From an uncultured Clostridia bacterium (GTDB lineage: Bacteria > Bacillota > Clostridia > TANB77 > CAG-465), in the NCBI GenBank assembly GCA_944383035.1, contig CALWOE010000002.1, positions 1 to 45,876 on the forward strand: 45,876 nucleotides of DNA. The letters are read 5' to 3'. Shown in pieces: positions 8,553 to 18,181 of this stretch (the first letter of the stretch is position 1; every line of letters begins with the position of its first letter). The translations under genes were made by a program, and so were the position numbers. The notes beneath the pieces were generated by a model. That model was given only the letters and a program-made list of their open reading frames with translations, had not been told where the DNA came from and ran no database searches.

Positions 8553-9284
8553 TTAATCTAACTCGTATATTATAATAGACAATAAGTAAATTACAGCAGT
8601 TTCTGCTCTAAGTATTCTAGAACCTAGACTTACTGGTAAAACATTTTGAAGATTAGATATTTCTAAGGCTTCTTTTTTTGTAAATCCTCCTTCAGGTCCA
8701 ATAATTAAAGATACATTTTTAGTTTCTTCTTTTTTTATTTTATAAATAGCATCCTTTAGGCTTGTCTTTTCATTTTCATAAGCAAATAATATATTTTTAT
8801 CATTAGCTAACATATTAATGAAATCTTTATATGTCAAAATGTCACAAACTTCAACTGAATCTGTTCTACCACATTGCTTACATGCTTCATTTGCATAAAT
8901 CTTAAATTTTTCTTTTCTTTTAATAAAATCTTTTTTATCAAGCTTTATAACTACATTTTCACATATAAAAGGAACTATTTTTTTAACACCAACTTCAACC
9001 GCTTTTTTTATAGCTATTTCCATATTTTCTTTTTTAATTAAAGCTAAATATAATGTTGTATTTATATTTGGTTCCCCAACTTTTGGTGCGACATCTATGA
9101 ATTTTAGAGTTATACTATCTCTTTTCATTTTAATTATTTCATAAATATTTTCATTAACAGTAATTTTATCTCCAATATTATGTCTTAAAACTTGTATATG
9201 CTTTACTTCTTTACCAATTATCAAAAAAACATCTTTATCTTTTTTTTCTATATTATTATCATCTACTATAAATCTTTTCGCCAT
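8553..9284 (-). CDS. rsmE: 16S rRNA m3U1498 methyltransferase RsmE
   Basis: A SPOUT-class methyltransferase that makes m3U1498 in helix 44 of 16S rRNA. The PUA-like N-terminus begins MAKRFIVDD. The trefoil-knot SAM site shows IIGPEGGFTKKE and LGSRILRAETAVI near the C-terminus. A longer frame to 9314 is open, but AAAGGTG lies directly before the ATG at 9284 and the family starts at this point, so I use 9284 (243 residues). First gene of the operon with the papain-like protein and S66 peptidase. Confidence 0.93.
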   Translation of the reverse strand: MAKRFIVDDNNIEKKDKDVFLIIGKEVKHIQVLRHNIGDKITVNENIYEIIKMKRDSITLKFIDVAPKVGEPNINTTLYLALIKKENMEIAIKKAVEVGVKKIVPFICENVVIKLDKKDFIKRKEKFKIYANEACKQCGRTDSVEVCDILTYKDFINMLANDKNILFAYENEKTSLKDAIYKIKKEETKNVSLIIGPEGGFTKKEALEISNLQNVLPVSLGSRILRAETAVIYLLSIIIYELD

Positions 9285-9336
9285 AAATTCACCTTTAATT
9301 ATAATATTATACAATAATTTTACAATTAATTCAATA

Positions 9337-9361
9337 ATAGCTACACTAAAAGTGTAGCTAT
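9337..9361 (-). terminator. Terminator of the DUF285 surface-protein gene
   Basis: ATAGCTACAC/GTGTAGCTAT, a 10-bp stem with a 5-nt loop, lies 9 nt after the stop at 9370. The U run is weak. Confidence 0.7.
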
Positions 9362-9369
9362 ATTAAACA

Positions 9370-10632
9370 TTATATTAAATTTCCTTTTACGACATTGGAA
9401 TTTGGAGATTTAGTTGCAATCATTTTATCTACTAAATCTGAAGTTTCCATTGTATAATTTACAATAATCTTAGAATTATCACTTGTAGCTGAATTAGCAA
9501 ACATATTCCGATAACTAATAGCATTATTATTTGTAATATTAATTTGAGTTATAACATTATAGCAAGAACGAAACATTAAATCCATACTAGTTACTTGCTT
9601 AAAATTCCAATTATTTATATTCAAATTTTCCAATAAAGAACATAAGTCAAACATAAAACTCATACTTTTTACATTAGATACATCAAAACTACTCAAATCA
9701 AGATTTTTTATATTTTTACAACCTGTAAACATATATCCCATATTAGTTACATTAGATGTATTCCAATTACTTAAATTCAAACTTTGTAAAGAAGAACACT
9801 CACCAAATAATCCCATCATACTTTCTACATTAGATGTATTAAAGCTACTTAAATCTAAATTTAATAAAGAATTACAAAAAGAAAACATTTCATTCATATT
9901 TTTTACTTTTGAAGTATCTAGTAATTCTATATTTTCAATTTCTTTTAAATTTGTAAATCTATGAAAAACTTCTGATGAATTTTCATTTGCATATATTTTT
10001 TTGTTTCCACCTATAGTTACTATATATCCTCCTGAATTGTCATTTTGAATATATGAAATTACACTCTTATTTTGCTTACTTGAAATATCCCAAAATTCTA
10101 TAATATTATCTTGTGGAATATCAGTATTATTTTTAAAAATTATTTTTGATATTTTGCTTTTATATTTACTATTATGAAAATCATCATTAGAGCTAGAATT
10201 CCAATTTTTCATTATTGATAAAGTATTATCATTTAAAATTAAAAATCCCATTTCTTTAGCAATTTTTTCAACAATCTCATCATTACCAACATATGCTGGA
10301 CCTTCAGGTAAAGCTTCAAAATCTGGCTTATATTCTTCTAATATTACATCTTTTAAATCATCTTTTGTAATTAAATCTATATTTCCATTATATTTAATTC
10401 CTGCTTGAGAATGAGCTAATTGATATCTTTCTTTTATCACTTGCAAATCATTTCTAAGCTTTGCTTCTCTTGCACTATCAATAGGTGAATTTGATGTCAT
10501 TGCTAATATGATTGCTGAAAATAATATTATCATGATAATTATTGTGATTACTAATACTATTAAACTTATTCCTTTTTCATTTTTACATTTTATTTTTATA
10601 TTATTCATCATTATTTTTAATTTTTTATTCAT
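9370..10632 (-). CDS. DUF285 (BspA-like) repeat surface protein with pilin-like N-terminus
   Basis: A 420-residue protein. A basic N-terminal stretch ends at EKG|ISLIVLVITIIIMIILF (from residue 21), a pilin-like segment lacking Glu5, followed by AREAKLRNDLQVIKERYQLA, which matches the other two family members. Residues about 215-400 are DUF285 repeats of the form LDLSSFNTSNVxxMxxMFxxC, known from Mycoplasma and gut Firmicute surface proteins. The function is likely surface display for adhesion (inference). AGGGAGG precedes the ATG. The leader carries the same promoter, His-Thr minigene and hairpin as the 140-2044 gene. Confidence 0.85.
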   Translation of the reverse strand: MNKKLKIMMNNIKIKCKNEKGISLIVLVITIIIMIILFSAIILAMTSNSPIDSAREAKLRNDLQVIKERYQLAHSQAGIKYNGNIDLITKDDLKDVILEEYKPDFEALPEGPAYVGNDEIVEKIAKEMGFLILNDNTLSIMKNWNSSSNDDFHNSKYKSKISKIIFKNNTDIPQDNIIEFWDISSKQNKSVISYIQNDNSGGYIVTIGGNKKIYANENSSEVFHRFTNLKEIENIELLDTSKVKNMNEMFSFCNSLLNLDLSSFNTSNVESMMGLFGECSSLQSLNLSNWNTSNVTNMGYMFTGCKNIKNLDLSSFDVSNVKSMSFMFDLCSLLENLNINNWNFKQVTSMDLMFRSCYNVITQINITNNNAISYRNMFANSATSDNSKIIVNYTMETSDLVDKMIATKSPNSNVVKGNLI

Positions 10633-10719
10633 ATATCCTCCCTCTTTTATTTATTTTATTATTTATATAAACTTTTTTAAATTGAAATTTTTCACAATTA
10701 TTATTTTTAAACGTAAAAA

Positions 10720-10747
10720 ACCAATACTAGCTTATACTAGTACTGGT
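10720..10747 (-). terminator. Leader hairpin with U run (second copy)
   Basis: Same 11-bp stem as at 2078-2105, with a slightly different loop and six T following on the minus strand. It sits between the promoter at 10906-10934 and the start at 10632, so it is an attenuator candidate. Confidence 0.65.
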
Positions 10748-10797
10748 TTACATTTTTTACATATTTTAACTGTTTCTCTTTTTTTACTTTACAATTT

Positions 10798-10848
10798 TTA
10801 CAAAATTTTACGTGTGTGTGTGTGTGTGTGTGTGTGTAGTATTATCAT
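10798..10848 (-). CDS. Leader minigene encoding a His-Thr repeat peptide (second copy)
   Basis: AAAAGGAG, a 7-nt spacer and ATG open a 16-codon frame: M-I-I-L, four His-Thr pairs, then R-K-I-L and TAA. The tract has 13 GT/AC units (10812-10837) against 12 in the first copy, so the reading after the repeat differs. The rest of the 10633-10977 gap holds the promoter, this minigene and the hairpin; nothing else was seen. Confidence 0.5.
   Translation of the reverse strand: MIILHTHTHTHTRKIL
10812..10837. repeat. (GT)13 microsatellite
   Basis: Thirteen GT units within the second leader minigene, at the same place as the (GT)12 tract at 2170-2193. Confidence 0.95.
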
Positions 10849-10905
10849 ATCTATACTCCTTTTAGTTTACATATATATATTCTTTTATTTCCTGTTTATA
10901 CTAAA

Positions 10906-10934
10906 ATTATATATTTTTTTACAAAATTTTTCAA
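10906..10934 (-). promoter_or_regulatory. Promoter of the DUF285 surface protein
   Basis: TTGAAA (10929-10934), a 17-nt spacer and TATAAT (10906-10911) on the minus strand, conserved with 2262-2291. Confidence 0.7.
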
Positions 10935-10977
10935 TATTTTTTGAAAAAATATATATTTTAATTTATTATATTACTTA

Positions 10978-11355
10978 TTATTTAAATATCTTAATAAAAT
11001 CTGTTATATCAGTGAAGTATATATTTCTATAATTTTCTCTTAAAAAGGCTCCCATTAAATGTGAGTTTTTGCCATTTGTAGCATAAGTATAGCCTGTATG
11101 GTATATTGGTATAAAAAATATTATTATAACATAAATCAAAATAAATATTTTCTTAAATAAATGTTTATTTAATATAACAAATTTTATAAAAAGCAAAATA
11201 TTTATAATTTCTATAATAAAAAATAAAATTATATTTGTAGAATTATACACATTAAATTTACTTTTTAATATTGTATAAAATGTTATTAATATAATTATTG
11301 GAAGTATAACATTTATAGTTAATAAAATTTTAAAAATATTAACTTTTATTTTCAT
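10978..11355 (-). CDS. Small integral membrane protein, unknown
   Basis: A 125-residue protein with about three strongly hydrophobic segments (near residues 8-28, 40-60 and 68-88) and a short C-terminal tail containing YHTGYTYATNGKNSHLMG, probably on one face of the membrane. An AGGTGAT site precedes the ATG. It follows thrS after a hairpin. I recognise no family; the sequence shows only that it is a membrane protein. Confidence 0.6.
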   Translation of the reverse strand: MKIKVNIFKILLTINVILPIIILITFYTILKSKFNVYNSTNIILFFIIEIINILLFIKFVILNKHLFKKIFILIYVIIIFFIPIYHTGYTYATNGKNSHLMGAFLRENYRNIYFTDITDFIKIFK

Positions 11356-11375
11356 AACATCACCTATTAAATTTA

Positions 11376-11399
11376 AGAACCTGAATAATTTCAGGTTCT
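11376..11399 (-). terminator. Hairpin after thrS
   Basis: AGAACCTGAA/TTCAGGTTCT perfect 10-bp stem with a 4-nt loop, 6 nt after the thrS stop. The U run is poor, so termination may be partial with readthrough into the membrane protein gene. Confidence 0.6.
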
Positions 11400-11404
11400 A
11401 TATA

Positions 11405-13192
11405 TTATTTTACTGATTTGTTTTCTACATCTTGTTTTAGCATTGAAACAAAGTCATCAATAGTAATATTATCTACTTTTTCACCATTTAATTTTCTAAT
11501 AGAAATTACATTATTTTCTTTTTCATTTTTACCAATTACAATCATATATGGTATTTTTTCTAATTGTGCTTTACGTATCTTATATCCAATTTTTTCATTA
11601 GAAGAATCTACTTCTGTTCTATAACCTAAAGAATGTAATTTATCTAAAATTAAATTTGAATATTCTATTTCATTATCTGAAATAGGCAATATTTTTACTT
11701 GTGTTGGTGCAAGCCAAGTAGGAAATACACCTTTTGTTTCTTCAATTAAAAATGCCATAAATCTATCCATCGAACCTAAAATCGCTCTATGTATTACAAC
11801 TGGTCTATGCTTTTTACCATCTTCTCCTGTATATTCAAGTTCAAATCTTTCAGGCAATGCAAAATCTAATTGACAAGTTGGAATTGTAATATCATGTCTT
11901 AGAGCAGTTTTAATCTGTATATCTATTTTTGGCCCATAGAAAGCAGCTTCTCCAACAGCTTCATAAAAGTCTATATTAAGTTTAGTTAATATTTCTCTTA
12001 ATTGACTTTCTGCAGTTTCCCACATTTCATCATTATCAATATATTTTTCTTTATTTTCTTTATCTCTTAATGATAGACGATATTTAAAAGATGACGCATC
12101 AAATCCAAAATCTTTTTGATATACTTCTGTAATTAAATTTAAAACTTTACCAACTTCATCTTTTATTTGATCCGGTCTTACAAATAAATGAGCATCATTT
12201 TGACACATTTCACGTACTCTTTCAATACCACATACAGCACCACTATCTTCATATCTAAAATCATGTGCAAGCTCACCAATTCTAATTGGTAAATCACGAT
12301 ATGAATGAATATTATGTTTATATATAAGCATATGATGTGGACAATTCATTGGTCTTAATACTAATTCTTCATTACCCATTTTCATCATTGGAAACATATC
12401 ATCTTTATAATGATCCCAATGTCCACTTGTTTTATATAATTCAACATTTGCAAGAGATGGTGTATATACATGTTTATATCCAAGTGCTACTTCTTTATCC
12501 ATAATATATCTTTCAAGTAATCTTCTTATTGTTGCACCATTTGGTAAATACATTGGAAGTCCAGATCCTACCAGTTCATGTGTCATAAATAACTCTAAAT
12601 CTTTACCAATTTTTCTATGATCTCTTCTTTTTGCATCTTCTAAAAACTCTAAATGTTTTTCTAAATCTTCTTTACTTCCAAAGGCAGTACCATATATTCT
12701 CTGTAACATTTTATTTTTTTCGTCTCCACGCCAATATGCACCAGTAACATTAAATAATTTAAATGCTTTTACACCTTTTGTATATAAAAGATGAGGACCA
12801 GTACATAAATCAATATATTCGCCTTGTTTAAAAAATGATATTTCTTCATTTTCATCAAGATCGTTTATAAGCTCAACTTTATACGTTTCATTCATTTCTT
12901 TCATCAATTTTATGGCTTCATTTCTTTCTAATTTAAAACTTTCTATTTTTAAATTTTCTTTTATAATTTTTTTCATTTCAGCTTCAATATTTACTAAATC
13001 ATCATTTGTAAGTCTATGTTCCATATCAAAATCATAATAAAAGCCATCTTCAATTGCAGGTCCTATTGCAAGCTTTACATCTTTAAAAAGTCTTTTTACA
13101 GCTTGAGCCATTATATGTGAAGTTGTATGTCTTAAAATATCTAAATTTAATTCACCTTCAAAAACTTCTCCATTACTATTAATATACTTCAT
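11405..13192 (-). CDS. thrS: Threonyl-tRNA synthetase
   Basis: Charges tRNA-Thr. The editing domain comes first, with HTTSHIMAQAV (the HxxxH zinc-like site) and CTGPHL. The class II catalytic core follows, with FRYEDSGAVCGIERVREM (motif 2) and VVIHRAILGSMDRF (motif 3). The anticodon-binding domain is at the C-terminus (WLAPTQVKILPIS). At 595 residues it is shorter than the usual 640 or so: the N-terminal TGS domain is missing and only about 20 residues precede the editing domain. A T-box leader with a terminator lies directly upstream, so expression should rise when tRNA-Thr is uncharged. Confidence 0.95.
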   Translation of the reverse strand: MKYINSNGEVFEGELNLDILRHTTSHIMAQAVKRLFKDVKLAIGPAIEDGFYYDFDMEHRLTNDDLVNIEAEMKKIIKENLKIESFKLERNEAIKLMKEMNETYKVELINDLDENEEISFFKQGEYIDLCTGPHLLYTKGVKAFKLFNVTGAYWRGDEKNKMLQRIYGTAFGSKEDLEKHLEFLEDAKRRDHRKIGKDLELFMTHELVGSGLPMYLPNGATIRRLLERYIMDKEVALGYKHVYTPSLANVELYKTSGHWDHYKDDMFPMMKMGNEELVLRPMNCPHHMLIYKHNIHSYRDLPIRIGELAHDFRYEDSGAVCGIERVREMCQNDAHLFVRPDQIKDEVGKVLNLITEVYQKDFGFDASSFKYRLSLRDKENKEKYIDNDEMWETAESQLREILTKLNIDFYEAVGEAAFYGPKIDIQIKTALRHDITIPTCQLDFALPERFELEYTGEDGKKHRPVVIHRAILGSMDRFMAFLIEETKGVFPTWLAPTQVKILPISDNEIEYSNLILDKLHSLGYRTEVDSSNEKIGYKIRKAQLEKIPYMIVIGKNEKENNVISIRKLNGEKVDNITIDDFVSMLKQDVENKSVK

Positions 13193-13204
13193 AAAAAATC
13201 ACTC

Positions 13205-13440
13205 CTTTTCTATATAACAAAAAATGTACCTCTATGAACATACATTTTTTGTTCATAGGGGTACAAATATTTGCACGGTTCCACCCTAATTTTTAACTTA
13301 ATTTTGATTTTACGAAATCAACGGTAGTTTCCTACTAGCTCAGAGGTAGTTTTCAAAATACTCTTGCTAAAATCAGCTTACAGCCACGACTGATTCTCTC
13401 TTGTAGTAGTGTATATTTTTACTCGTCTCGTCAACGCTAA
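13205..13440 (-). promoter_or_regulatory. T-box riboswitch of thrS
   Basis: On the minus strand the leader has a stem I region with the AGAGAG motif, then AACTACC where the specifier loop should be (it contains both ACT and ACC, two Thr codons), then the T-box AGGGTGGAACCGTGC (complement of 13273-13288). The terminator hairpin at 13225-13265 competes with the antiterminator. Uncharged tRNA-Thr binding should favour readthrough into thrS. Confidence 0.93.
13225..13265 (-). terminator. T-box-controlled terminator
   Basis: A 15-bp near-perfect stem (13225-13239 with 13251-13265) is followed by a T run on the minus strand, inside the thrS leader. Confidence 0.9.
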
Positions 13441-13477
13441 GTTTATTATACTATTAAATGTTAATTTTGTCAACTTA

Positions 13478-16400
13478 TTATGCATAAGTCATTTGCAATG
13501 TAAGTATTGGTGAAACATTTCCAGCTTTATCAAAAGCACGAATTTCAAAACGACACGCTATATTATGAACTGATGGAAAGAAACCTTCACCATAGCCTTC
13601 AAAATCATCAGGAGTAAGCCATTCTTCATAATTTGGATAACTTTCCGGTTCATTTGTTTCCCAATCATCTAAGTAACCATTTTTATAGTCTCTATATTTA
13701 TATTCATTATATGATTCACCACTTAAATTATCATTAGCATTAGTGTTAAAAGACCATTTCAAATCAACATTTTTATAATAACAAACTTGATCAGTAGTTG
13801 CATATTTATTATCAAAACCAGTCGCTCCGTCATACCATTCACCATAGTTATTAGCATCTCTAAGATATGGAGTACATGGTGCTGTTTTATCAATATGCCA
13901 ATTAAATCCACCATTCATCCATCCTGTCCAATTTCCTGCAACATCTCTAAAACGAATAAATAATTTTTTTCCTTCACTACCAAAATAGTCTGATGCTGTT
14001 GTTCCATTAAATGTCATATCAAATGCAGCGAAAGAATTATATATATTATTTACATCATCTGTTTTTGTATATCTCCATTCAATATACATCTTTCCTCCAC
14101 TTTGATATATTCCTGATGCATTATCACTTGCATTAAAAGTTATTGTTCTTCTATCTGTATTTGTCCAATTATTCATTGTAGAACTATTTGTCCATGATAC
14201 ATTAGAATAAGATGGAGGTGTTGTATCTTTGTAAACCGTTAAAGTTCTGGCTGATGATTTATTTCCTGCATTATCATATGTATATGCAGTAATTGTTGTT
14301 GCTCCATCTGCAGTTATAGTAACTACACCATTATTTGCAATTGTTGTTTCACCTCTTGACATTGCACCACTTAGTGAATATACAACTCTATTTACTCCAG
14401 ATCCATCATCTGTTCCTTGTGTTACTCTAACTCCAATATTTGATCTATACCAACCACTATCTCCTAAAGTTCCACTAACTATTGAAAGTCCCGGTGCTGT
14501 TGGAGCTTTTTCATCTCTCCATACCGCATATAGATTTACTGTTGATCCTCCTACTGTTGTTAAGTTTATTACACTTTGCCCATTTGTAAATTCTACTCCG
14601 CCTCCAGATGATCTAGACCATCCTTTAAAATTATATCCCGTTCTTGAAAATCCATTCCAATTTAAATTCTTTGCTACATCAATATAATGGGTGCTACTTG
14701 CTGTACTACCTGATGTTGCTCCATTACCATTATATTTTACTGTATAAGTTAATGCTTTCCATTGTGCATATAATGTAATATTTCCTGTTGCTGTATAACT
14801 TGCTCCGCCATTTCCAACTTTAGTACCACCACTTGCTGCAGTGTACCATCCTAAGAACTCATATCCTGTTCTTGTTGGTGTTGGAAGTGTAATTGCATCA
14901 TTTTTGTAATTTGCAGTTACTGTACCAGAACCTGCTCTAAATCTATATACTGTACCATCTAAAATACCATTACCGCTTAATGTCCAATTTGTAAATGACT
15001 TTGTTGTATTGATTGCTGCTGGAGTACTTCCACCATTCCCATTAAATGTTACCTTGTAACCTGCTGGAGGTGTTGCTTTACCTAAATCTATAGTTGTGTT
15101 GTAATCTTGTGTTCTTGTACTATTTGATGTTGTATTATTCCATCTACCTCCATTTGGATTTATTGTTAATATATATCCATCTGTTAAATCATTAGTTACA
15201 ACACTTGTCTTATTTTTGTTTGTGGCACTATCTTTAACCCATACATAATGTGTTCCTGTTTGTGTAAGTCCTGTTATTATTTGAGCTGTTGTGCAATCAG
15301 CTGGATTTACTTCTTTATATGTTGGTTCTGCTGTTGAACTTGTTGTCTCACCATAATATTTTACTCCACTTAAATTATCTGTTCCATATAACAAGATTGC
15401 ATTACCATGATTTGCATCAAATACTGTTGCACTTGCAATTTCCCATGTAACCGGTGCAGAGCCATCATCTAAATAAAAGAAATTTGTAGTTTCAAATGTC
15501 CCACTTGATCCGCATTTAACTTCACATATATATTCTTCAAACTCTCCTGTGCCTTGTTGTGAAGTAAGCCATCTATAACTGTATCCATCACCAATTTGAT
15601 TTGTACCCAAATTTATCTTATATCCTTTTGGAAATTTTGCAAGTATTCTTGTTACATATACTTTATTTGGAAGTGATTCTGTTCCAAAATATACTCCTCC
15701 TAGTCCTGGTGAAGCAGTTCCTAAAGTTTTAACCTCTATACCATAACCACTTCCTGTTGGAGTTTCCATTGCTTTTCTTGTTATAATTACATTTCCATTA
15801 TTAGAATTATTATATACTTCTAAACCATTTAAACCACTAGCAAAATTTAAATCTTTGTACATCATAATTCCAGTATATGCTACAACATTTGGATTTACTT
15901 TATCAATATTTGTTACATCGTGTATTGTTTCTACTACTTGTCCAGATATATCTCTTACTCTTGCATAAACTTTCCCATTTTCTTCTATTACAAATGGTTG
16001 TTTATACAAAGAATAATTTACACTACTTGGATCTGTACCTTCTGGTACAAATTTATATTCGTTTATAATATCTGTACCATCTTTATACACAATTGTACAA
16101 TTAACATTTCTATTTGTCCATTCAGTAGGTGTATGTGTAACTACTGGTAACTCTAAGTTCTCAGTAGTTACAGTTTTAGTAGAACTTGTTTTTACATTTC
16201 CTGCATTATCAATTATTTGTATTTTTATATTATATGTTGTATTCATTTTTAATCCAGAAATTGTATAAACATTAGATTTTTTCTCATCTGTCCATGTTTT
16301 TCCATCATCAATGCTGTACTTAAATCCTCTAATATCACTCTTTCCATCTACTGCTGTTGCATCAGCATCTTTTGCTCCATCTACAAATATAGATATTGAA

Positions 16401-17899
16401 CTTGAACTTATTCTATATCTTGGTTCAAAATCAAGAGGTGCAAGTCTATCTATAATTTCTACTTTTATTTGAGCTGTTTTACCAACATTTGAACCAACAA
16501 CTCCTCTTGCATAAACAATTGTATTATTATCTGTTACTGTTACTGGAGCAGTATAATTATGCCATGTTGAATTGTCGAAACTATATTGTTTTGTTACATT
16601 ACTATCCATATCATATATAATTTCTACTTTAACACCTTGATTTGTCCATGTATCTGGTGTTAATTTAAAGCTTATATCTCCATTTATATTATCTGGATCA
16701 TCTGTACCGCCAGTTTCATTTCCTCCACCAACATTTCCAGTTGTATCATTTTTACCAGATAATCTTTCATTTCCAACGTTATCTACCGCTTTTACTACAA
16801 ATTCATAACTTGTATTTTGGTTAAGTCCTGTATATGTATAATTTCCACTTGATTGTATAGGTGTCCATGTCTTTCCACCATCATTACTGAATTGATATCC
16901 TTTCATTCCACTTGTAGCACTATTTTCTCCTGTAGCATCTGTTGTTGAAGCTGTAATTGTAACTGATGTTAAATCTGCATTAGTTGTAATTTCAAATGGT
17001 AATGGTGGCAGAATATCAATATTTGTTACATCTATTTTTGTCTCTGCAGTATTTCCACTAGGATCTTCTGCTTTTGCTACAACTTCTCCATTTTTATTTA
17101 CTGTTATTTGTTGTTCTCCATCTCCTGTTTTAGTCCAAGTGTTTTCTACTTTATATTCATTTGTTATATTTTCTTGTTTTTCATATATTGCTGTTACTGT
17201 ACCAGGACCTTTTATATATTCATCATTAGAATAAATAAGTTCTGGTGCAATTACTGGTTTTGTCGCAACTTCTATTATATCAGAAGTATCAGTTTTACCG
17301 TCTTCATCTGTTACTGTTACTTTAACATAATATGTTGTATCATCTTTATGTCCTATAGATATATATCCATCGTCTGTTATTGTAACATCTGTCCATGTTT
17401 TTCCATCCTCAGATATACTATACTCATATTCTTTTATTGGTGTACTGTCATCTTTTATTATTGTTGAAATGTTAATTCTATCTGTACCAGTTGAAGTTTC
17501 AATTCTATCAATAATTGGGTATCTGTCTTTACTACCATCAATACATCCCATATCTATAGCAATTTCTTTTTCTTCTTCGTCGTCACCTATATATTCCAAA
17601 CCATCTTCTGTTGCTATAAATTTATCTTTATACTCATTAGGTACAACATCTTTTAAGTCTTCTTCCGTTATTTCTTTATTTCCTAAACTATTAAACTTAT
17701 AATCTTGTATAATAGATTCTCTTTGCTCTAGCATTGCTAATATATCATTTCTAAGTTTTGTTTCTTGTGCTTTTTTAGTAGGATTAGTTCTTAAATATCC
17801 AAATGCTATAGTACCTACAAGTATAAGTATTATAACAATTGTTACAACAAGCACAATTAAAGTAATACCTTGTTTTTTATTATAAGTTAATTTGTTCAT
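13478..17899 (-). CDS. Very large Ig-like/InlB-repeat surface protein with pilin-like N-terminus
   Basis: A 1,473-residue protein. The N-terminus has the pilin-like segment KKQG|ITLIVLVVTIVIILIL (Glu5 absent) and then AQETKLRNDILAMLEQRE, as in the two related proteins. Next come several Ig/FN3-like domains with recurring DGKTWT and NTTYxxxVxxxDxxGN motifs (about 130-700). Repeats of the InlB-B/Flg_new type follow (TPTRTGYEFLGWYTA, SRTGYNFKGWSR; about 935-1095), then more Ig-like domains with DKTAPxxP and DxAGN motifs. A likely long stalk-like adhesin (inference). GGAGGGG lies just before the ATG at 17899; the GTG at 17911 overlaps that site. The last residues (QMTYA) show no LPxTG anchor. Confidence 0.85.
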   Translation of the reverse strand: MNKLTYNKKQGITLIVLVVTIVIILILVGTIAFGYLRTNPTKKAQETKLRNDILAMLEQRESIIQDYKFNSLGNKEITEEDLKDVVPNEYKDKFIATEDGLEYIGDDEEEKEIAIDMGCIDGSKDRYPIIDRIETSTGTDRINISTIIKDDSTPIKEYEYSISEDGKTWTDVTITDDGYISIGHKDDTTYYVKVTVTDEDGKTDTSDIIEVATKPVIAPELIYSNDEYIKGPGTVTAIYEKQENITNEYKVENTWTKTGDGEQQITVNKNGEVVAKAEDPSGNTAETKIDVTNIDILPPLPFEITTNADLTSVTITASTTDATGENSATSGMKGYQFSNDGGKTWTPIQSSGNYTYTGLNQNTSYEFVVKAVDNVGNERLSGKNDTTGNVGGGNETGGTDDPDNINGDISFKLTPDTWTNQGVKVEIIYDMDSNVTKQYSFDNSTWHNYTAPVTVTDNNTIVYARGVVGSNVGKTAQIKVEIIDRLAPLDFEPRYRISSSSISIFVDGAKDADATAVDGKSDIRGFKYSIDDGKTWTDEKKSNVYTISGLKMNTTYNIKIQIIDNAGNVKTSSTKTVTTENLELPVVTHTPTEWTNRNVNCTIVYKDGTDIINEYKFVPEGTDPSSVNYSLYKQPFVIEENGKVYARVRDISGQVVETIHDVTNIDKVNPNVVAYTGIMMYKDLNFASGLNGLEVYNNSNNGNVIITRKAMETPTGSGYGIEVKTLGTASPGLGGVYFGTESLPNKVYVTRILAKFPKGYKINLGTNQIGDGYSYRWLTSQQGTGEFEEYICEVKCGSSGTFETTNFFYLDDGSAPVTWEIASATVFDANHGNAILLYGTDNLSGVKYYGETTSSTAEPTYKEVNPADCTTAQIITGLTQTGTHYVWVKDSATNKNKTSVVTNDLTDGYILTINPNGGRWNNTTSNSTRTQDYNTTIDLGKATPPAGYKVTFNGNGGSTPAAINTTKSFTNWTLSGNGILDGTVYRFRAGSGTVTANYKNDAITLPTPTRTGYEFLGWYTAASGGTKVGNGGASYTATGNITLYAQWKALTYTVKYNGNGATSGSTASSTHYIDVAKNLNWNGFSRTGYNFKGWSRSSGGGVEFTNGQSVINLTTVGGSTVNLYAVWRDEKAPTAPGLSIVSGTLGDSGWYRSNIGVRVTQGTDDGSGVNRVVYSLSGAMSRGETTIANNGVVTITADGATTITAYTYDNAGNKSSARTLTVYKDTTPPSYSNVSWTNSSTMNNWTNTDRRTITFNASDNASGIYQSGGKMYIEWRYTKTDDVNNIYNSFAAFDMTFNGTTASDYFGSEGKKLFIRFRDVAGNWTGWMNGGFNWHIDKTAPCTPYLRDANNYGEWYDGATGFDNKYATTDQVCYYKNVDLKWSFNTNANDNLSGESYNEYKYRDYKNGYLDDWETNEPESYPNYEEWLTPDDFEGYGEGFFPSVHNIACRFEIRAFDKAGNVSPILTLQMTYA

Positions 17900-18061
17900 A
17901 TACCCCTCCACATAAACTACAAAACATATACATATATTATACTCTTAAATTAATTCTATTTCAACAAAATTAAAATTTATAAGCTTATGTAATTTTTTTT
18001 TAATTTACATGAAATATTTTTGTAATAAATCAATTATATATATATAATTTAGCAATTATTG

Positions 18062-18112
18062 ACAAAAAAAAAAAAAAACAGATGCATAATATTTTATTAT
18101 ACATCCTTATTA
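18062..18112 (-). terminator. Terminator of the heat-shock operon
   Basis: On the minus strand GATGTATAATA pairs with TATTATGCATC (one G-U) across a 3-nt loop, followed by a run of about 15 T. It lies a few bases after the ancestral dnaJ stop. Confidence 0.85.
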
Positions 18113-18181
18113 TTTTTATTTACTAAAAAAACCTTTTTTTTTTTTTTTTACTTCATCACCAGTAAGATTTGCAAATTTTCT

